Positions 38,977-48,713 are shown, counted from the stretch's first letter. The stretch: 64,000 bases of DNA from Pelagibacteraceae bacterium AG-430-E20 (GCA_003209915.1 QCOF01000002.1:124001-188000), one strand, 5' to 3'. The notes: generated by a model not told the origin, from the letters alone. A program made the numbers and translations.

Positions 38977-39864
38977 TTATTTCCAGTCGCCAATCTTGCT
39001 GAATAAGAAGTTCCTAAAAGCTTGAACTCTAGCAGTATTTTTTAGGGACTGAGGGTAAACGAAATGTGCTTCTGTAATTGGTCCTTCTGATTTTGGTAGT
39101 ACTTTTAAAACTTTTGAAGAATTTGTTACTAAGTATTCTGGCAAAGCAGCCAAACCGACACCCGACTCTACTGCAAGCAATAATCCCATTACACTATTCA
39201 CCTTCATAATTGTTTTTCTTTTTTTTCCATCATGCATTCCAAGTTTTAAAGCCCAATCAGGATTGTAAACTGGTGATGGTGCTCCCTTTCCAAAAGAAAT
39301 GAATTTATGTTTGTTTAAATCATTAATTGTTTTTGGCATTCCATATTTTTCTAAGTATTTGTTTGATCCATAAATATAATATTTTATATCAACCAGTTTT
39401 TTTTGAATATAATTAAGCTGTTTGGGTCGTCTCATAAATATTCCAATATCAGCTTGTCGTGTACTTAAATCTAATTCTTTATCATCAAAAACTAAATCTA
39501 TTTCTATTTCAGGATTTAAAGTCATAAATTCCTGAATTCTTGGAGTTAACCAGTGAGTTCCAAAACTTCTTACAGTTGTAATAGTTAATTTTCCAGTTGG
39601 TTTGTTTTTTTGATCTCCCAATGATGTTTCAACTTCTTTAAGTTTGCTTATAACTTCATGAGCAGTTTTAAAAACATATTCACCGTTTTCAGTTAAAGTC
39701 AAACCTCTTGCGTGTCTCTCAAATAATTGGACTTTTAAATCTTGCTCTAATGATTGTATTTGTCGACTTATTGCTGACTGACTTAAATTTAGGTTAACTG
39801 TGGCATTTGTAAAACTACCAGCTTCAGCTACTGCATGAAAAATTTTTAATTTATCCCAATCCAT
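38977..39864 (-). CDS. LysR-family transcriptional regulator
   Basis: 295-aa regulator. The N-terminal winged helix is LKIFHAVAEAGSFTNATVNL with the recognition helix NLSQSAISRQIQSLE, at residues 5-45. A LysR substrate domain from about residue 90 has LTITTVRSFGTHWLTPRI and a VESGVGLAALPEYL segment. It overlaps the acuI-like stop by one base, so it is cotranscribed with acuI and folE rather than with fbpA. It may control the acuI-like gene; the effector is unknown. Confidence 0.9.
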   Translation of the reverse strand: MDWDKLKIFHAVAEAGSFTNATVNLNLSQSAISRQIQSLEQDLKVQLFERHARGLTLTENGEYVFKTAHEVISKLKEVETSLGDQKNKPTGKLTITTVRSFGTHWLTPRIQEFMTLNPEIEIDLVFDDKELDLSTRQADIGIFMRRPKQLNYIQKKLVDIKYYIYGSNKYLEKYGMPKTINDLNKHKFISFGKGAPSPVYNPDWALKLGMHDGKKRKTIMKVNSVMGLLLAVESGVGLAALPEYLVTNSSKVLKVLPKSEGPITEAHFVYPQSLKNTARVQAFRNFLFSKIGDWK

Positions 39865-40865
39865 TATTTATTTAAGTCCACTAATACTCTTCCAGAAATC
39901 TCACCTTTTAAAATTTTTGGATAAGTTTCTAATAATTCCTCTAGACCAACGGTTAAGATTGATTTTTCTAGCAATTCAAAATCAATTAATTTTGAAGCTT
40001 CACCCCAAATAAATTCTCTTCTCTTGATGCTACAATTAGCTGAGTCCATACCCCAAAGCTTAATTCCTCTTAACATAAATGGAACTACGCTTGTGTTTAA
40101 CTCATTGTTATTTGCATTACCACAAACTGCTACAATTCCATTGGGTTTAGTTTGAACAATTGCGTTTGCTAAAATTTTTCCACCAACGGTATCTACTACT
40201 CCGTCCCATAATCCTTTATCTAAAAGTCTTGGATCTTTGTCAAATTCAGCTCTATTTACAATGTTTTTAGCTCCAAGTGACTTAAGGTAATCTGTCTTAG
40301 AAACTTTTCCTGTAACTGCAGTTACGTTGTATCCTAGTTTTGTTAAAGCCATGATTGCTACACTCCCTACCCCTCCAGTAGCACCTGTTACCAATACATC
40401 GTTAACTTTTTCTCCTAATAAAATACTTTCCCTTGCTTGAATTGCAAAAGCACTCATTAACGATGTAAATCCTGCTGTTCCTAGGATCATTGCTTGTTTA
40501 GTTGTCAAACTATCAGGCTTTTTTACTAAAAAATCTGCATTTACTTTTGCAACTTGTGAATAACCACCGTAAAAAATTTCACCTACTCTAAAACCTGTTA
40601 AAATTACTTGATCCCCATCTTTAAATTTTGAATTTTCGCTTTCTAAAACTTTACCTGCAAAATCAATGCCTGGAATATGAGGAAACTCTTTTACTAATCT
40701 ACCACCATTTTTTAAAATCATTCCATCTTTAAAATTTAAATCAGAATAATCTACTTGAATAGTTACATCGCCGTGTTTTAAAAAACTTTTATCAATTGAT
40801 TTAACTTCTCTCGTAAAATTTTCGCCTTCTTGATTTACGATTAATGCTTTAAATTGATCTGGCAC
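39864..40865 (-). CDS. acuI: AcuI/YhdH-type NADPH-dependent acryloyl-CoA reductase
   Basis: 333-aa zinc-less medium-chain dehydrogenase. VDYSDLNFKDGMILKNGGRL near residue 38, HIPGIDFAGKV near 63, TGFRVGEIFYGGYSQ near 90, the nucleotide motif TGATGGVGSVAI near 160, and the ending LKGEISGRVLVDL are all typical of YhdH/AcuI. AcuI turns acryloyl-CoA into propionyl-CoA and protects against acrylate from DMSP breakdown in marine bacteria. It lies 1 nt after folE and is coupled to the LysR gene. Confidence 0.88.
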   Translation of the reverse strand: MPDQFKALIVNQEGENFTREVKSIDKSFLKHGDVTIQVDYSDLNFKDGMILKNGGRLVKEFPHIPGIDFAGKVLESENSKFKDGDQVILTGFRVGEIFYGGYSQVAKVNADFLVKKPDSLTTKQAMILGTAGFTSLMSAFAIQARESILLGEKVNDVLVTGATGGVGSVAIMALTKLGYNVTAVTGKVSKTDYLKSLGAKNIVNRAEFDKDPRLLDKGLWDGVVDTVGGKILANAIVQTKPNGIVAVCGNANNNELNTSVVPFMLRGIKLWGMDSANCSIKRREFIWGEASKLIDFELLEKSILTVGLEELLETYPKILKGEISGRVLVDLNK

Positions 40866-40866
40866 T

Positions 40867-41484
40867 TTAATCTTTTGGTATGCTAATAAATCTTAAATAT
40901 CTATTTTGATAACTAAGGTCCTCTTTAAACTGGCCTAAATAATAATTAGTTACAGTGGTTGCTTGTTCTTTTTTAATACCTCTCATAGTCATACATTGAT
41001 GAGTAGAATCTATTGTTACCGCTACACCTTTGGCATCTAAAGACTCCATTAAAGTTTTAGCAACTTGCATTGTTAATCTTTCTTGTGTCTGTAATCTTTT
41101 TGAAAATACTTCAACAACCCTTGCAAGTTTACTTAATCCTACAACTCTTTCTTTTGGAATATAAGCAACATGAGCTTTTCCAATAATTGGAGCCATGTGA
41201 TGCTCGCAGTGACTTTGTACTGAAATATTTTTTTGTATAACCATGTCGTCATAACCATCGACATCACCAAAAGTTTTATCTAAAATTTTATTCGGATCAA
41301 CTTTATATCCCCCAAAATATTCTTTGTATGCCTTCATTACTCTTCTTGGAGTTTCAAGTAGTCCTTCTCTATTAGGATCTTCACCCAACCATTTCAAAAT
41401 TGTTTTAAATGCCTGTTCAGCCTCTTTGTCAGAAACATCAAGTGTTTCAATTATTTTATTGTCAGTATCTTTAACTAATTTCAT
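40867..41484 (-). CDS. folE: GTP cyclohydrolase I FolE
   Basis: 205-aa enzyme converting GTP to 7,8-dihydroneopterin triphosphate for folate synthesis. It has EDPNREGLLETPRRVMKAY near residue 35, QSHCEHHMAPIIGKAHVAYIP near 90-110 with the zinc Cys and His, GLSKLARVVEVFSKRLQTQE, and HQCMTMRGIKK, with the second zinc Cys, near 163. Complete and standard. It is first in the folE-acuI-lysR unit, divergent from hisI. Folate supply fits the tetrahydrofolate-dependent enzymes at 45.7 and 53.2-55.3 kb. Confidence 0.96.
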   Translation of the reverse strand: MKLVKDTDNKIIETLDVSDKEAEQAFKTILKWLGEDPNREGLLETPRRVMKAYKEYFGGYKVDPNKILDKTFGDVDGYDDMVIQKNISVQSHCEHHMAPIIGKAHVAYIPKERVVGLSKLARVVEVFSKRLQTQERLTMQVAKTLMESLDAKGVAVTIDSTHQCMTMRGIKKEQATTVTNYYLGQFKEDLSYQNRYLRFISIPKD

Positions 41485-41560
41485 AGCGGCCTTTTATACA
41501 GTAATTACTTAATTTTAAAATATTTAATATAATGAGATTTATGCTAAATAGTCACTGCAT

Positions 41561-42028
41561 ATGTTCAAAAAAAGAGAAAATGTAATAGAAATTGAAGAGG
41601 GTAATCTTTTATCACCTAAATTTGATAATGATGGATTAATCCCAGTAATTACAATGTGTTCGCAGACAAAGGATGTTCTGATGCATGGATATATGAATGT
41701 TGAGGCACTAAAAAAAACAATAGAGACTAAAGAGGCTCATTATTTTAGTCGATCAAGAAATGCTATTTGGCACAAAGGTAAGACTAGTGGTTTCACACAA
41801 AAAGTTACAGAGATTAGAATTGATGATGATCAAGACTCTATTTGGTTAACCGTTGATATTGGTGATGGAGCAAGTTGCCATGTTGGTTATCGATCATGTT
41901 TTTATCGATCTATTCCGATGGGACCAATTGAAAATGGTCGAAAAGTTGAAATGAAATTTTTAGAAGATGAAAAAAAATTTGATCCCGAAGAAGTCTACAA
42001 AGGTCAACCCAATCCCACTAAGATTTAA
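41561..42028 (+). CDS. hisI: Phosphoribosyl-AMP cyclohydrolase HisI
   Basis: 155-aa zinc enzyme of histidine synthesis that opens the purine ring of phosphoribosyl-AMP. Blocks are PVITMCSQTKDVLMHGYMN, HYFSRSRNAIWHKGKTSG near residue 70, and the metal/zinc region GDGASCHVGYRSCFYRS near 103. It is longer than the minimal ~130-aa HisI, with a C-terminal tail of about 35 residues. No HisE part is fused. The next gene (DUF2237) starts at the very next base. Confidence 0.93.
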   Translation: MFKKRENVIEIEEGNLLSPKFDNDGLIPVITMCSQTKDVLMHGYMNVEALKKTIETKEAHYFSRSRNAIWHKGKTSGFTQKVTEIRIDDDQDSIWLTVDIGDGASCHVGYRSCFYRSIPMGPIENGRKVEMKFLEDEKKFDPEEVYKGQPNPTKI

Positions 42029-42403
42029 ATGAAAGAAAAACAAAAAAATGTTCTAGGTGAAGATCTAGAAGAATGTTCTAATGATCCATTAACTGGATGG
42101 TTTAGAGACGGTTGTTGTAATACAGATGAAAATGATCATGGTGTGCATACTGTTTGTGCAAAAGTAACAACTGAATGTTTAGAATGGTTAAAAGAAGCAG
42201 GTAATGATTTAATTACCCCTCACCCAGAGTTTGGATTTCCTGGTTTAAAGGATGGAGATGGTTGGTGTTTATGCGCTAGCTGGTATGCAAAAGCTGTTGA
42301 GGCTGAAAAGGCTTGTCCTATTTTCTTGAAAAGAACTCATCAAAATACTTTGAAATATGTTCCAATTGAAACTTTAAAAAAGTTTGCAATAGATTTATCT
42401 TAA
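42029..42403 (+). CDS. DUF2237 family protein
   Basis: 124-aa conserved protein of unknown role: NVLGEDLEECSNDPLTGWFRDGCC at the start, a VCAKVTTECLEWLKEAGNDL middle, FPGLKDGDGWCLCASWYAKA near residue 70, and CPIFLKRTHQNTL. The many Cys and Trp-Cys pairs are the DUF2237 hallmark. It starts immediately after the hisI stop with no ribosome site of its own, so it relies on coupling. Cytosolic. Convergent with ETF-QO. Confidence 0.92.
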   Translation: MKEKQKNVLGEDLEECSNDPLTGWFRDGCCNTDENDHGVHTVCAKVTTECLEWLKEAGNDLITPHPEFGFPGLKDGDGWCLCASWYAKAVEAEKACPIFLKRTHQNTLKYVPIETLKKFAIDLS

Positions 42404-42404
42404 T

Positions 42405-44024
42405 TTACATATTTCCGTATTTTGGTCCACCTCCACCTTCTGGAGTTACCCACACAATATTTTGTGAAGGTTCTTTGATATCACAAGTTTTACAATGAAT
42501 ACAATTTTGAGAATTGATCACAAATTTATTTACATCATTTTCTTTTTGAACTTCATAAACACCTGCAGGACAATATCTTTGAGCAGGTTCATCAAATTTT
42601 TCTAAAGTATAATTAATTGGTAAATTAGAGTCTTTAAGTTTTAAATGAACTGGCTGATTGTCTGCATGATTTGTACCTGTTAAATAAACTGAACTTGTTT
42701 TATCAAAAGTTAAAACATTGTCGTATTTTGGGTAATCTATTTTTGGCATATCTTTAGCAGGTTTTAAAGTTTCGTGATCCGCATGTTTATGTTTTAGAGT
42801 AAAAGGTAATTTTCCTCTAAATAAAATTTGATCTATTCCTGTAAATATTATTCCTAAAATTAATCCCCAGCTAAAACTAGGTTTGACATTTCTTGCTTCA
42901 AACAATTCTTTGTAAAGCCAACTATTTTTAAACTTTTGATCAAATATGGATAAATCTTTATTTTCTTTTAAATGCTCATTAATAGTTTCAGCAGCTATCA
43001 TTCCACTTTTCATAGCTGTATGAGAACCTTTAATTTTAGGCATGTTTAAAGTCCCCGCATCGCAACCAACGAGCAAGGCTCCTGGCATAAACATCTGAGG
43101 TAAACTTTGAAAACCCCCTTCAATTAAAGCTCTTGCACCGTATGAAATTCTTTTTCCACCTTCTATAATTTTCTTAATAGCTGGATGAGTTTTAAATCTT
43201 TGAAACTCATCATATGGGGATAAGTGAGGATTTTTGTAATCTAAACCAATGACATATCCTAAGAAAATCTGTTTATTTTCTGCATGATACATAAAGCTTC
43301 CTCCATAAGTACTGTTATCTAATGGCCATCCGGCTGTATGCATCACTAGACCTTCTTCGTGATTATTCTCATCGATCTCCCAAATTTCTTTAAAGCCTAT
43401 TCCATATTGTTGTGGATCTTTACCTTTGTTTAAGTCAAATTTTTGAATTAGCTCTTTTCCTAAATGACCTCTACAACCCTCAGCAAAAACTGTAACCCTT
43501 CCTAATAATTCAATGCCTGGTTCAAAACTGTCTTTTTTATTTCCCTCTTTATCAATACCCATATCTTGAGTAGCAACACCTTTTACAGATCCATCATCAT
43601 TATATAAAACTTCACTAGCTGGAAATCCTGGAAAAATTTCTACACCTAAATTTTCTGCTTGTTCAGCAAGCCATCTACATAAATTTGCTAAACTTATAAT
43701 ATAATTTTTATGATTTTGTTGTACCGCTGGTAGCAACCAAGTTGGCCAACTTAATGATTTTGTTTTTCCTAAAAATAAAAACTTTTCTTTTGTTACCTTA
43801 GTTTTAATTGGTGAATTTAATTCTCTCCAATTAGGTAGTAGTTCATCTAAGGCACGTGTCTCAAAAACATTACCACTTAAAATATGTGCTCCTATTTCTG
43901 AAGCTTTCTCAAGTATGCAAACATTCAGATTAGGATCTAATTGTTTTAATTTTATTGCTGTTGATAAACCTGATGGCCCCCCACCAATGATCACCACGTC
44001 ATATTCCATCGATTCCCTTGACAT
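42405..44024 (-). CDS. Electron-transfer flavoprotein:ubiquinone oxidoreductase
   Basis: 539-aa membrane-associated FAD/4Fe-4S enzyme moving electrons from ETF to ubiquinone. The FAD motif is VVIIGGGPSGLSTAIKL near residue 10, LEKASEIGAHILSGNVFE follows, and the quinone-side part is YGIGFKEIWEI. The C-terminal ferredoxin-like segment has cysteines in RYCPAGVYEV and QNCIHCKTCDIKEPSQNI, ending GGGGPKYGNM. ATG 44024 or ATG 44009 could be the start. It closes the dimethylglycine dehydrogenase-etfB-etfA operon. Confidence 0.95.
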   Translation of the reverse strand: MSRESMEYDVVIIGGGPSGLSTAIKLKQLDPNLNVCILEKASEIGAHILSGNVFETRALDELLPNWRELNSPIKTKVTKEKFLFLGKTKSLSWPTWLLPAVQQNHKNYIISLANLCRWLAEQAENLGVEIFPGFPASEVLYNDDGSVKGVATQDMGIDKEGNKKDSFEPGIELLGRVTVFAEGCRGHLGKELIQKFDLNKGKDPQQYGIGFKEIWEIDENNHEEGLVMHTAGWPLDNSTYGGSFMYHAENKQIFLGYVIGLDYKNPHLSPYDEFQRFKTHPAIKKIIEGGKRISYGARALIEGGFQSLPQMFMPGALLVGCDAGTLNMPKIKGSHTAMKSGMIAAETINEHLKENKDLSIFDQKFKNSWLYKELFEARNVKPSFSWGLILGIIFTGIDQILFRGKLPFTLKHKHADHETLKPAKDMPKIDYPKYDNVLTFDKTSSVYLTGTNHADNQPVHLKLKDSNLPINYTLEKFDEPAQRYCPAGVYEVQKENDVNKFVINSQNCIHCKTCDIKEPSQNIVWVTPEGGGGPKYGNM

Positions 44025-44047
44025 AAACTAGTTTTTAACTGTAAGGA

Positions 44048-45001
44048 TTATTTTTGTATAGTGTTTAATTTGTTCAGCTCTGCCATGAACTGCGGCAGTG
44101 CTTCAAATAAATCAGCTTCGAGACCATAATCTGCAACACTAAATATTGGAGCCTCTCCATCTTTATTGATTGCGACAATTACTTTACTTTCTTTCATTCC
44201 TGCTAAATGCTGGATCGCTCCTGAAATTCCAATTGCGATATATAGATCAGGTACAACAACTTTTCCAGTTTGACCAACTTGATGATCATTACTTATATAG
44301 CCAGCATCTACAGCGGCTCTTGATGCACCGATTGCTGCTCCTAGTTTGTCTGCAACTTCTGTTATTAATTTAAAATTATCTCCACTCTGCATTCCTCTAC
44401 CACCTGAAACAACAATTCTTGCAGTGCCTAACTCTGGTCTATCGGATTTAATTTCTTCTCTCTTTATAAATTTTGTATTTGAAAATTCTTCAGCAGCCTC
44501 ACCTTTTTCAATTGTTGCGGTTCCACCAGAACTTTCACATGGTTCAAAAGATGTAGGTCTAATTGTTATACATTTCTTAGCATCATTTGTTTTCACTGTA
44601 GCAAAAGCATTTCCCGCATAAATTGGTCTTAAAAAAGTATCTGGTGAAATCACTTTTATAATATCACTGACTTGAGAAGTATCTAAATGAGCAGCAATTC
44701 TTGGCATCAAGTTTTTACCAAATGTATTTGCAGAACAAACTATGTGAGAATAGTTTCCTGCAATTTTTACTATTGCTGGTGCAAAGTTTTCTGCTGTAAA
44801 ATTTTCATAATGCGGAGCTTCTATGCTAATCACTTTCTTAATTAGTGGTAATTCGGAGAGTTTTTTAGCAGCAGTTTCGCTGTTTTGACCAATAATCACC
44901 GCATGAACATCGGCATCAATTTGAGAAGCAGCGGTTGCAGCATTTAATGTAAAGGGCCTAAGGTCTTTATTATTATGCTCTGCTATAAGTAAGACTGCCA
45001 T
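44048..45001 (-). CDS. etfA: Electron-transfer flavoprotein alpha subunit EtfA
   Basis: 317-aa FAD-binding subunit of ETF. The FAD domain ends in the standard set: RIVVSGGRGMQSGDNFKLI near residue 195, SRAAVDAGYISNDHQVGQTG near 230-250, and YIAIGISGAIQHLAGM followed by INKDGEAPIFSVADYG. It overlaps the etfB stop by one base. It carries electrons from the flavoprotein dehydrogenase encoded upstream, and possibly from acyl-CoA dehydrogenases elsewhere, to ETF-QO. Confidence 0.96.
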   Translation of the reverse strand: MAVLLIAEHNNKDLRPFTLNAATAASQIDADVHAVIIGQNSETAAKKLSELPLIKKVISIEAPHYENFTAENFAPAIVKIAGNYSHIVCSANTFGKNLMPRIAAHLDTSQVSDIIKVISPDTFLRPIYAGNAFATVKTNDAKKCITIRPTSFEPCESSGGTATIEKGEAAEEFSNTKFIKREEIKSDRPELGTARIVVSGGRGMQSGDNFKLITEVADKLGAAIGASRAAVDAGYISNDHQVGQTGKVVVPDLYIAIGISGAIQHLAGMKESKVIVAINKDGEAPIFSVADYGLEADLFEALPQFMAELNKLNTIQK

Positions 45002-45750
45002 TATATAACTTTTGCCTCATTTTTTAATTTTTGAACTAGTTCAGCAACATTAGCTACCTTGATACCAGCTTTTCTCTTAGGTGGTTCTTCAACTTTTAAT
45101 TGCTCTATTCTGGGTTTGATATCAATTCTTAAATCTGAAACATTTATTTCTTCTATTGGTTTTTTCTTGGCCTTCATAATATTTGGTAACGATGCATATC
45201 TTGGTTCATTTAGTCTTAGATCACAGGTTACAATTGCTGGAATATTAATTTGAATGGTTTCAAGACCTTCATCAATTTCTCTAGTAACTTCTAAAAAATT
45301 ATCTTTTATTTCTATATTTGATGCGAAGGTTGCTTGCGGCCAATTTAATAAAGCACTTAACATTTGACCAGTTTGATTACAATCATCATCTATTGCTTGT
45401 TTACCCATAAAAACTAAGTCAGGTTTTTCTTTTTCTACAATCTTTTGTATGATTTTTGAGACAGCTAAAGGTTCCAGCGCCCCTTCTGTTTTTACATGAA
45501 TTCCTTTATCTGCTCCAACCGCTAAAGCTTTTCTTACAGTTTCTTGAGCTTTCTCTTCTCCAACTGTTATTGCAACAATCTCTGTTGCTTTACCAGCCTC
45601 TTTTATTTTAACTGCTTCTTCGATAGCATTGTCATCAGGTGGATTAGTTGACATTTTTACGTTATCTGTAACTACACCTGAACCGTCTTCTTTAACTCTG
45701 ATTTGAACGTTGTAGTCAATTACTCTTTTTACGGCGACTAAAATTTTCAT
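45001..45750 (-). CDS. etfB: Electron-transfer flavoprotein beta subunit EtfB
   Basis: 249-aa AMP-binding subunit of ETF: MKILVAVKRVIDYNVQIRV start, MSTNPPDDNAIEEAVKIKEAG near residue 33, VFMGKQAIDDDCNQTGQM near 112, and PAIVTCDLRLNEPRYASLPN near 172, which is the ETF-beta signature. It overlaps by one base with both the dehydrogenase stop and the etfA start, so expression is tightly coupled. Confidence 0.96.
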   Translation of the reverse strand: MKILVAVKRVIDYNVQIRVKEDGSGVVTDNVKMSTNPPDDNAIEEAVKIKEAGKATEIVAITVGEEKAQETVRKALAVGADKGIHVKTEGALEPLAVSKIIQKIVEKEKPDLVFMGKQAIDDDCNQTGQMLSALLNWPQATFASNIEIKDNFLEVTREIDEGLETIQINIPAIVTCDLRLNEPRYASLPNIMKAKKKPIEEINVSDLRIDIKPRIEQLKVEEPPKRKAGIKVANVAELVQKLKNEAKVI

Positions 45751-48182
45751 TATGCTCTCAATAATTTATTTTCTGTATCGTATGGGCTTTCTTCTAATAC
45801 TGTAGCCTCATACATTTCTCCCAAGATATCAACTTGTAATTTGTCGCCCACATTTGCAAAATCAGGTTTAACCATTGCTAACGCTATTGATTTATCTAAT
45901 CTAAAACCAAACTCTCCTCCTGTAGCTCTTCCAACAACCTTGTTATCTTTATATATGGGGTTATTCCCTAAAACATCTGCATCTTTTGTGTCATGCACTT
46001 CAAGAGTAACTAATTTGTTGTTAAATCCCTTCTCTCTCCATTTATTTAAGGCTTCCAATCCAATAAAATTTCCTTTGTTTGGATGAATAAATCTATCCAA
46101 ACCAGATTCGTAAGGTGAGTATTCAATTGATAGTTCTGTGCCTACAAGTTTGTATGATTTTTCTAATCTTAAACTGTTCATAGCTCTTATGCCAAAAGGT
46201 TTTATTCCTAAATCCTTACCTGCATCCATTAATTTATCAAAAATATGATTTTGATACTCAATTGGATGGTGCAATTCCCATCCGAGTTCACCAACAAAAT
46301 TTACTCTCATTGCATTAACTGGAGCGTAACCAACATTAACTTTTTTAGCAGTTAACCATTTAAAATTTTCATTAGAAAAATCATCAGTAGAAACTTTTTG
46401 CATTAGATCTCTAGCTTTTGGACCAGCCACCACAAGTACACCAGTACTGTTAGTCAAGTCTTCAAATATAACTGAACCATCTGTTGGCATCCATTTTTGT
46501 ATCCAATCATGATCCAGTCTTAAATTTGCTCCTGCAGAAACAAGGTAATAACAATTTTCAGCCTCTTTCATAATAGTAAACTCAGAATGCACGCCGCCTT
46601 TAGTATTTAAAGCATGGCATAAATTTATTCTGCCAATTTTTTTTGGTAATTTGTTTGCGACTAAAAAATCTAAAAATTCCTCTGCTTTGGGTCCTTTTAT
46701 TCTGCATTTTGCAAATGCTGTCATATCTAATAAACCAACATTTTCCCTTACATTTTGACACTCTCTCTTGATTGCATCGAACCATTTTGATCTTCTAAAC
46801 GACCAATCATCTTTTTGTTCCATGCCATCTGTCGCAAAAAAATTAGGTCTTTCCCAACCAAATTTTTGTCCAAAAACTGCTCCCAAATTTTTCATTCTTT
46901 CATAACAAGGTGCTGTTCTTAAGGGTCTTGCTGCTGGCCTCTCTTCATCAGGATAGTGAGTAATAAATACATGACTATATGCTTCTTCATTTTTTGCTTT
47001 TAAGTATGACTTAGTTGCATAATTTCCATAACGTCTTGGTTCAACTCCCAACATATCAATAGTCGGTTCGCCGTCCACAATCCACTCTGCTAATTGCCAA
47101 CCAGCTCCACCAGCTGCAGTAATTCCAAAACTGTGACCTTCATTAATCCAAAAATTTTTTAATCCCCATGCTGGGCCTACGATTGGATTTCCATCAGGTG
47201 TGTAACAGATTGCACCATTATAAACTTTTTTTACGCCAACTTCTCCAAAAGCAGGTACACGGTGAATAGCTCCTTCTATATGTGGAGCCAATCTATCAAG
47301 ATCTTCTTGAAATAATTCATATTCTGAATTTTTTGACGGTCCTTCTACGTAACAAGCTGGTGCACCATCTTCATAAGGTCCTAAAATTAATCCACCTGCT
47401 TCCTCTCTCATATACCACCTGCTATCACTGTCTCTTAAAACTCCCATTTCTGGAAGCCCTTCTTTTTTTCTTTTTTGAATTTCTGGGTGAGGTTCGGTCA
47501 CTATGTATTGATGCTCGACTGGAATTACTGGGATATCTAAACCTACCATTTCACCAGTTTGTCTTGCAAAATTTCCAGAGCATGAAATTACATGTTCACA
47601 TTCAATTGAACCTTTATCTGTTTCCACAACCCAACCATCTTTGGTTTGTTTCATACTAATTACAGCTGTGTTTCTATAAATTTCTGCACCTCTATTTCTT
47701 GCTCCTGTTGCTAGAGCTTGGGTTAAATCAGCAGGTTGAATATATCCATCTTCTGGGTGTTGTATTGCTCCAACTAAATCATCTGTATGACATAGAGGCC
47801 AAATTTCTTTTACTTGTTTTGGTGATAAAAATTTTACGTCGACACCAATGGTTTGAGCAACACCTGCATATTGATGATACTCATCCATTCTGTCTTTAGT
47901 ACTAGCTAATCGAATATTTGAAACAACACTAAAACCGACACTCTTTCCTGTCTCTTCCTCTAATGTTTTATAAAGATTAACAGCATATTTATGAAGCTGT
48001 CCAACAGAATAACTCATGTTAAACAAAGGTAATAAACCAGCTGCATGCCAAGTTGACCCTGAAGTTAATTCTTTTCTTTCAACTAAAACAACATCAGACC
48101 AACCTTTTTTTGCTAGATGATAAAGAGCACTAACTCCTACAACCCCACCACCAACAACTACAACTTTGGTTTTTGTTTTCAT
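45750..48182 (-). CDS. Dimethylglycine/sarcosine dehydrogenase-type flavoprotein
   Basis: 810-aa two-domain enzyme. The N-terminal DAO-type FAD domain has VVVGGGVVGVSALYHLAKKG at 8-27 and ELTSGSTWHAAGLLP near 40-55, where the His is the covalent-FAD position in this family. From about residue 430 a GcvT-like tetrahydrofolate domain follows (LLDMTAFAKCRIKGPKAEEF, YAPVNAMRVNFVGELGWELH, GIRAMNSLRLEKSYK). It demethylates dimethylglycine or sarcosine and passes the methylene to folate and electrons to ETF. Operon order and the betaine importer support a betaine breakdown role. Confidence 0.88.
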   Translation of the reverse strand: MKTKTKVVVVGGGVVGVSALYHLAKKGWSDVVLVERKELTSGSTWHAAGLLPLFNMSYSVGQLHKYAVNLYKTLEEETGKSVGFSVVSNIRLASTKDRMDEYHQYAGVAQTIGVDVKFLSPKQVKEIWPLCHTDDLVGAIQHPEDGYIQPADLTQALATGARNRGAEIYRNTAVISMKQTKDGWVVETDKGSIECEHVISCSGNFARQTGEMVGLDIPVIPVEHQYIVTEPHPEIQKRKKEGLPEMGVLRDSDSRWYMREEAGGLILGPYEDGAPACYVEGPSKNSEYELFQEDLDRLAPHIEGAIHRVPAFGEVGVKKVYNGAICYTPDGNPIVGPAWGLKNFWINEGHSFGITAAGGAGWQLAEWIVDGEPTIDMLGVEPRRYGNYATKSYLKAKNEEAYSHVFITHYPDEERPAARPLRTAPCYERMKNLGAVFGQKFGWERPNFFATDGMEQKDDWSFRRSKWFDAIKRECQNVRENVGLLDMTAFAKCRIKGPKAEEFLDFLVANKLPKKIGRINLCHALNTKGGVHSEFTIMKEAENCYYLVSAGANLRLDHDWIQKWMPTDGSVIFEDLTNSTGVLVVAGPKARDLMQKVSTDDFSNENFKWLTAKKVNVGYAPVNAMRVNFVGELGWELHHPIEYQNHIFDKLMDAGKDLGIKPFGIRAMNSLRLEKSYKLVGTELSIEYSPYESGLDRFIHPNKGNFIGLEALNKWREKGFNNKLVTLEVHDTKDADVLGNNPIYKDNKVVGRATGGEFGFRLDKSIALAMVKPDFANVGDKLQVDILGEMYEATVLEESPYDTENKLLRA

Positions 48183-48239
48183 TGAGCGATTCCTACTAAA
48201 TTTTCATTAATTACGAAACAAAAATGTATCAACAAGATA

Positions 48240-48713
48240 TCAGATTGAGCTACCTAGAGGTATTGGATTTGAAACCATAGTTGTAAGCCAACAATCCTTT
48301 AATTCTCCCTCAAGGATGTATTTTTCAACTTGCCAATTAAATTTATGATAAATTTTATTTTTATCTAGAATAATCACCTCAAATTGTGCCAATTTATCAT
48401 TACTGCTTAATTCAGTTATTGTATGACTTAAATGGTCAATCATCATTTGATATGAATTTCCTTTAAGCATTCTTTTAAAGTTATTTAATGGCCCTGTAAC
48501 TTTTTTGTTATTTGGATGTGCAAAATTCCATGTCTGTTCAATGCCGCTATCTTGATAATTTAAATCATTTTGTTGAAGTCCAGTTAGTTGAATTTTAACA
48601 ACTTCTTTAGGTTTGATATTTTTATCAGGATTTAACAAATCAGCTTTGGAAAAACTTGTTAATAGAAATAATAAAATAAATACTTTAAATGTTATTTGCA
48701 GTTTCTTTAACAT
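48240..48713 (-). CDS. Exported DUF4864 protein
   Basis: 157-aa protein with a signal peptide (ends TSFSKA). The mature part has the DUF4864 layout: VVKIQLTGLQQNDLNYQDSG, then IEQTWNFAHPNNKKVTGPLN, then FKRMLKGNSYQMMIDH. The fold is probably NTF2-like. Function unknown, periplasm likely. Its start overlaps the 3' end of the quinone-reductase-like gene by 29 nt, a long overlap that favours coupled expression. Confidence 0.82.
   Translation of the reverse strand: MLKKLQITFKVFILLFLLTSFSKADLLNPDKNIKPKEVVKIQLTGLQQNDLNYQDSGIEQTWNFAHPNNKKVTGPLNNFKRMLKGNSYQMMIDHLSHTITELSSNDKLAQFEVIILDKNKIYHKFNWQVEKYILEGELKDCWLTTMVSNPIPLGSSI

Noticed and set aside
38788..39006. Plus-strand 72-codon ORF across the fbpA start and Fur-like sites
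   Set aside because: It crosses the operators and two real gene ends and has no ribosome site or family features.
47282..47899. Plus-strand ORFs inside the dimethylglycine dehydrogenase gene
   Set aside because: Antisense shadows with Leu/His-rich composition inside an intact, strongly conserved gene.
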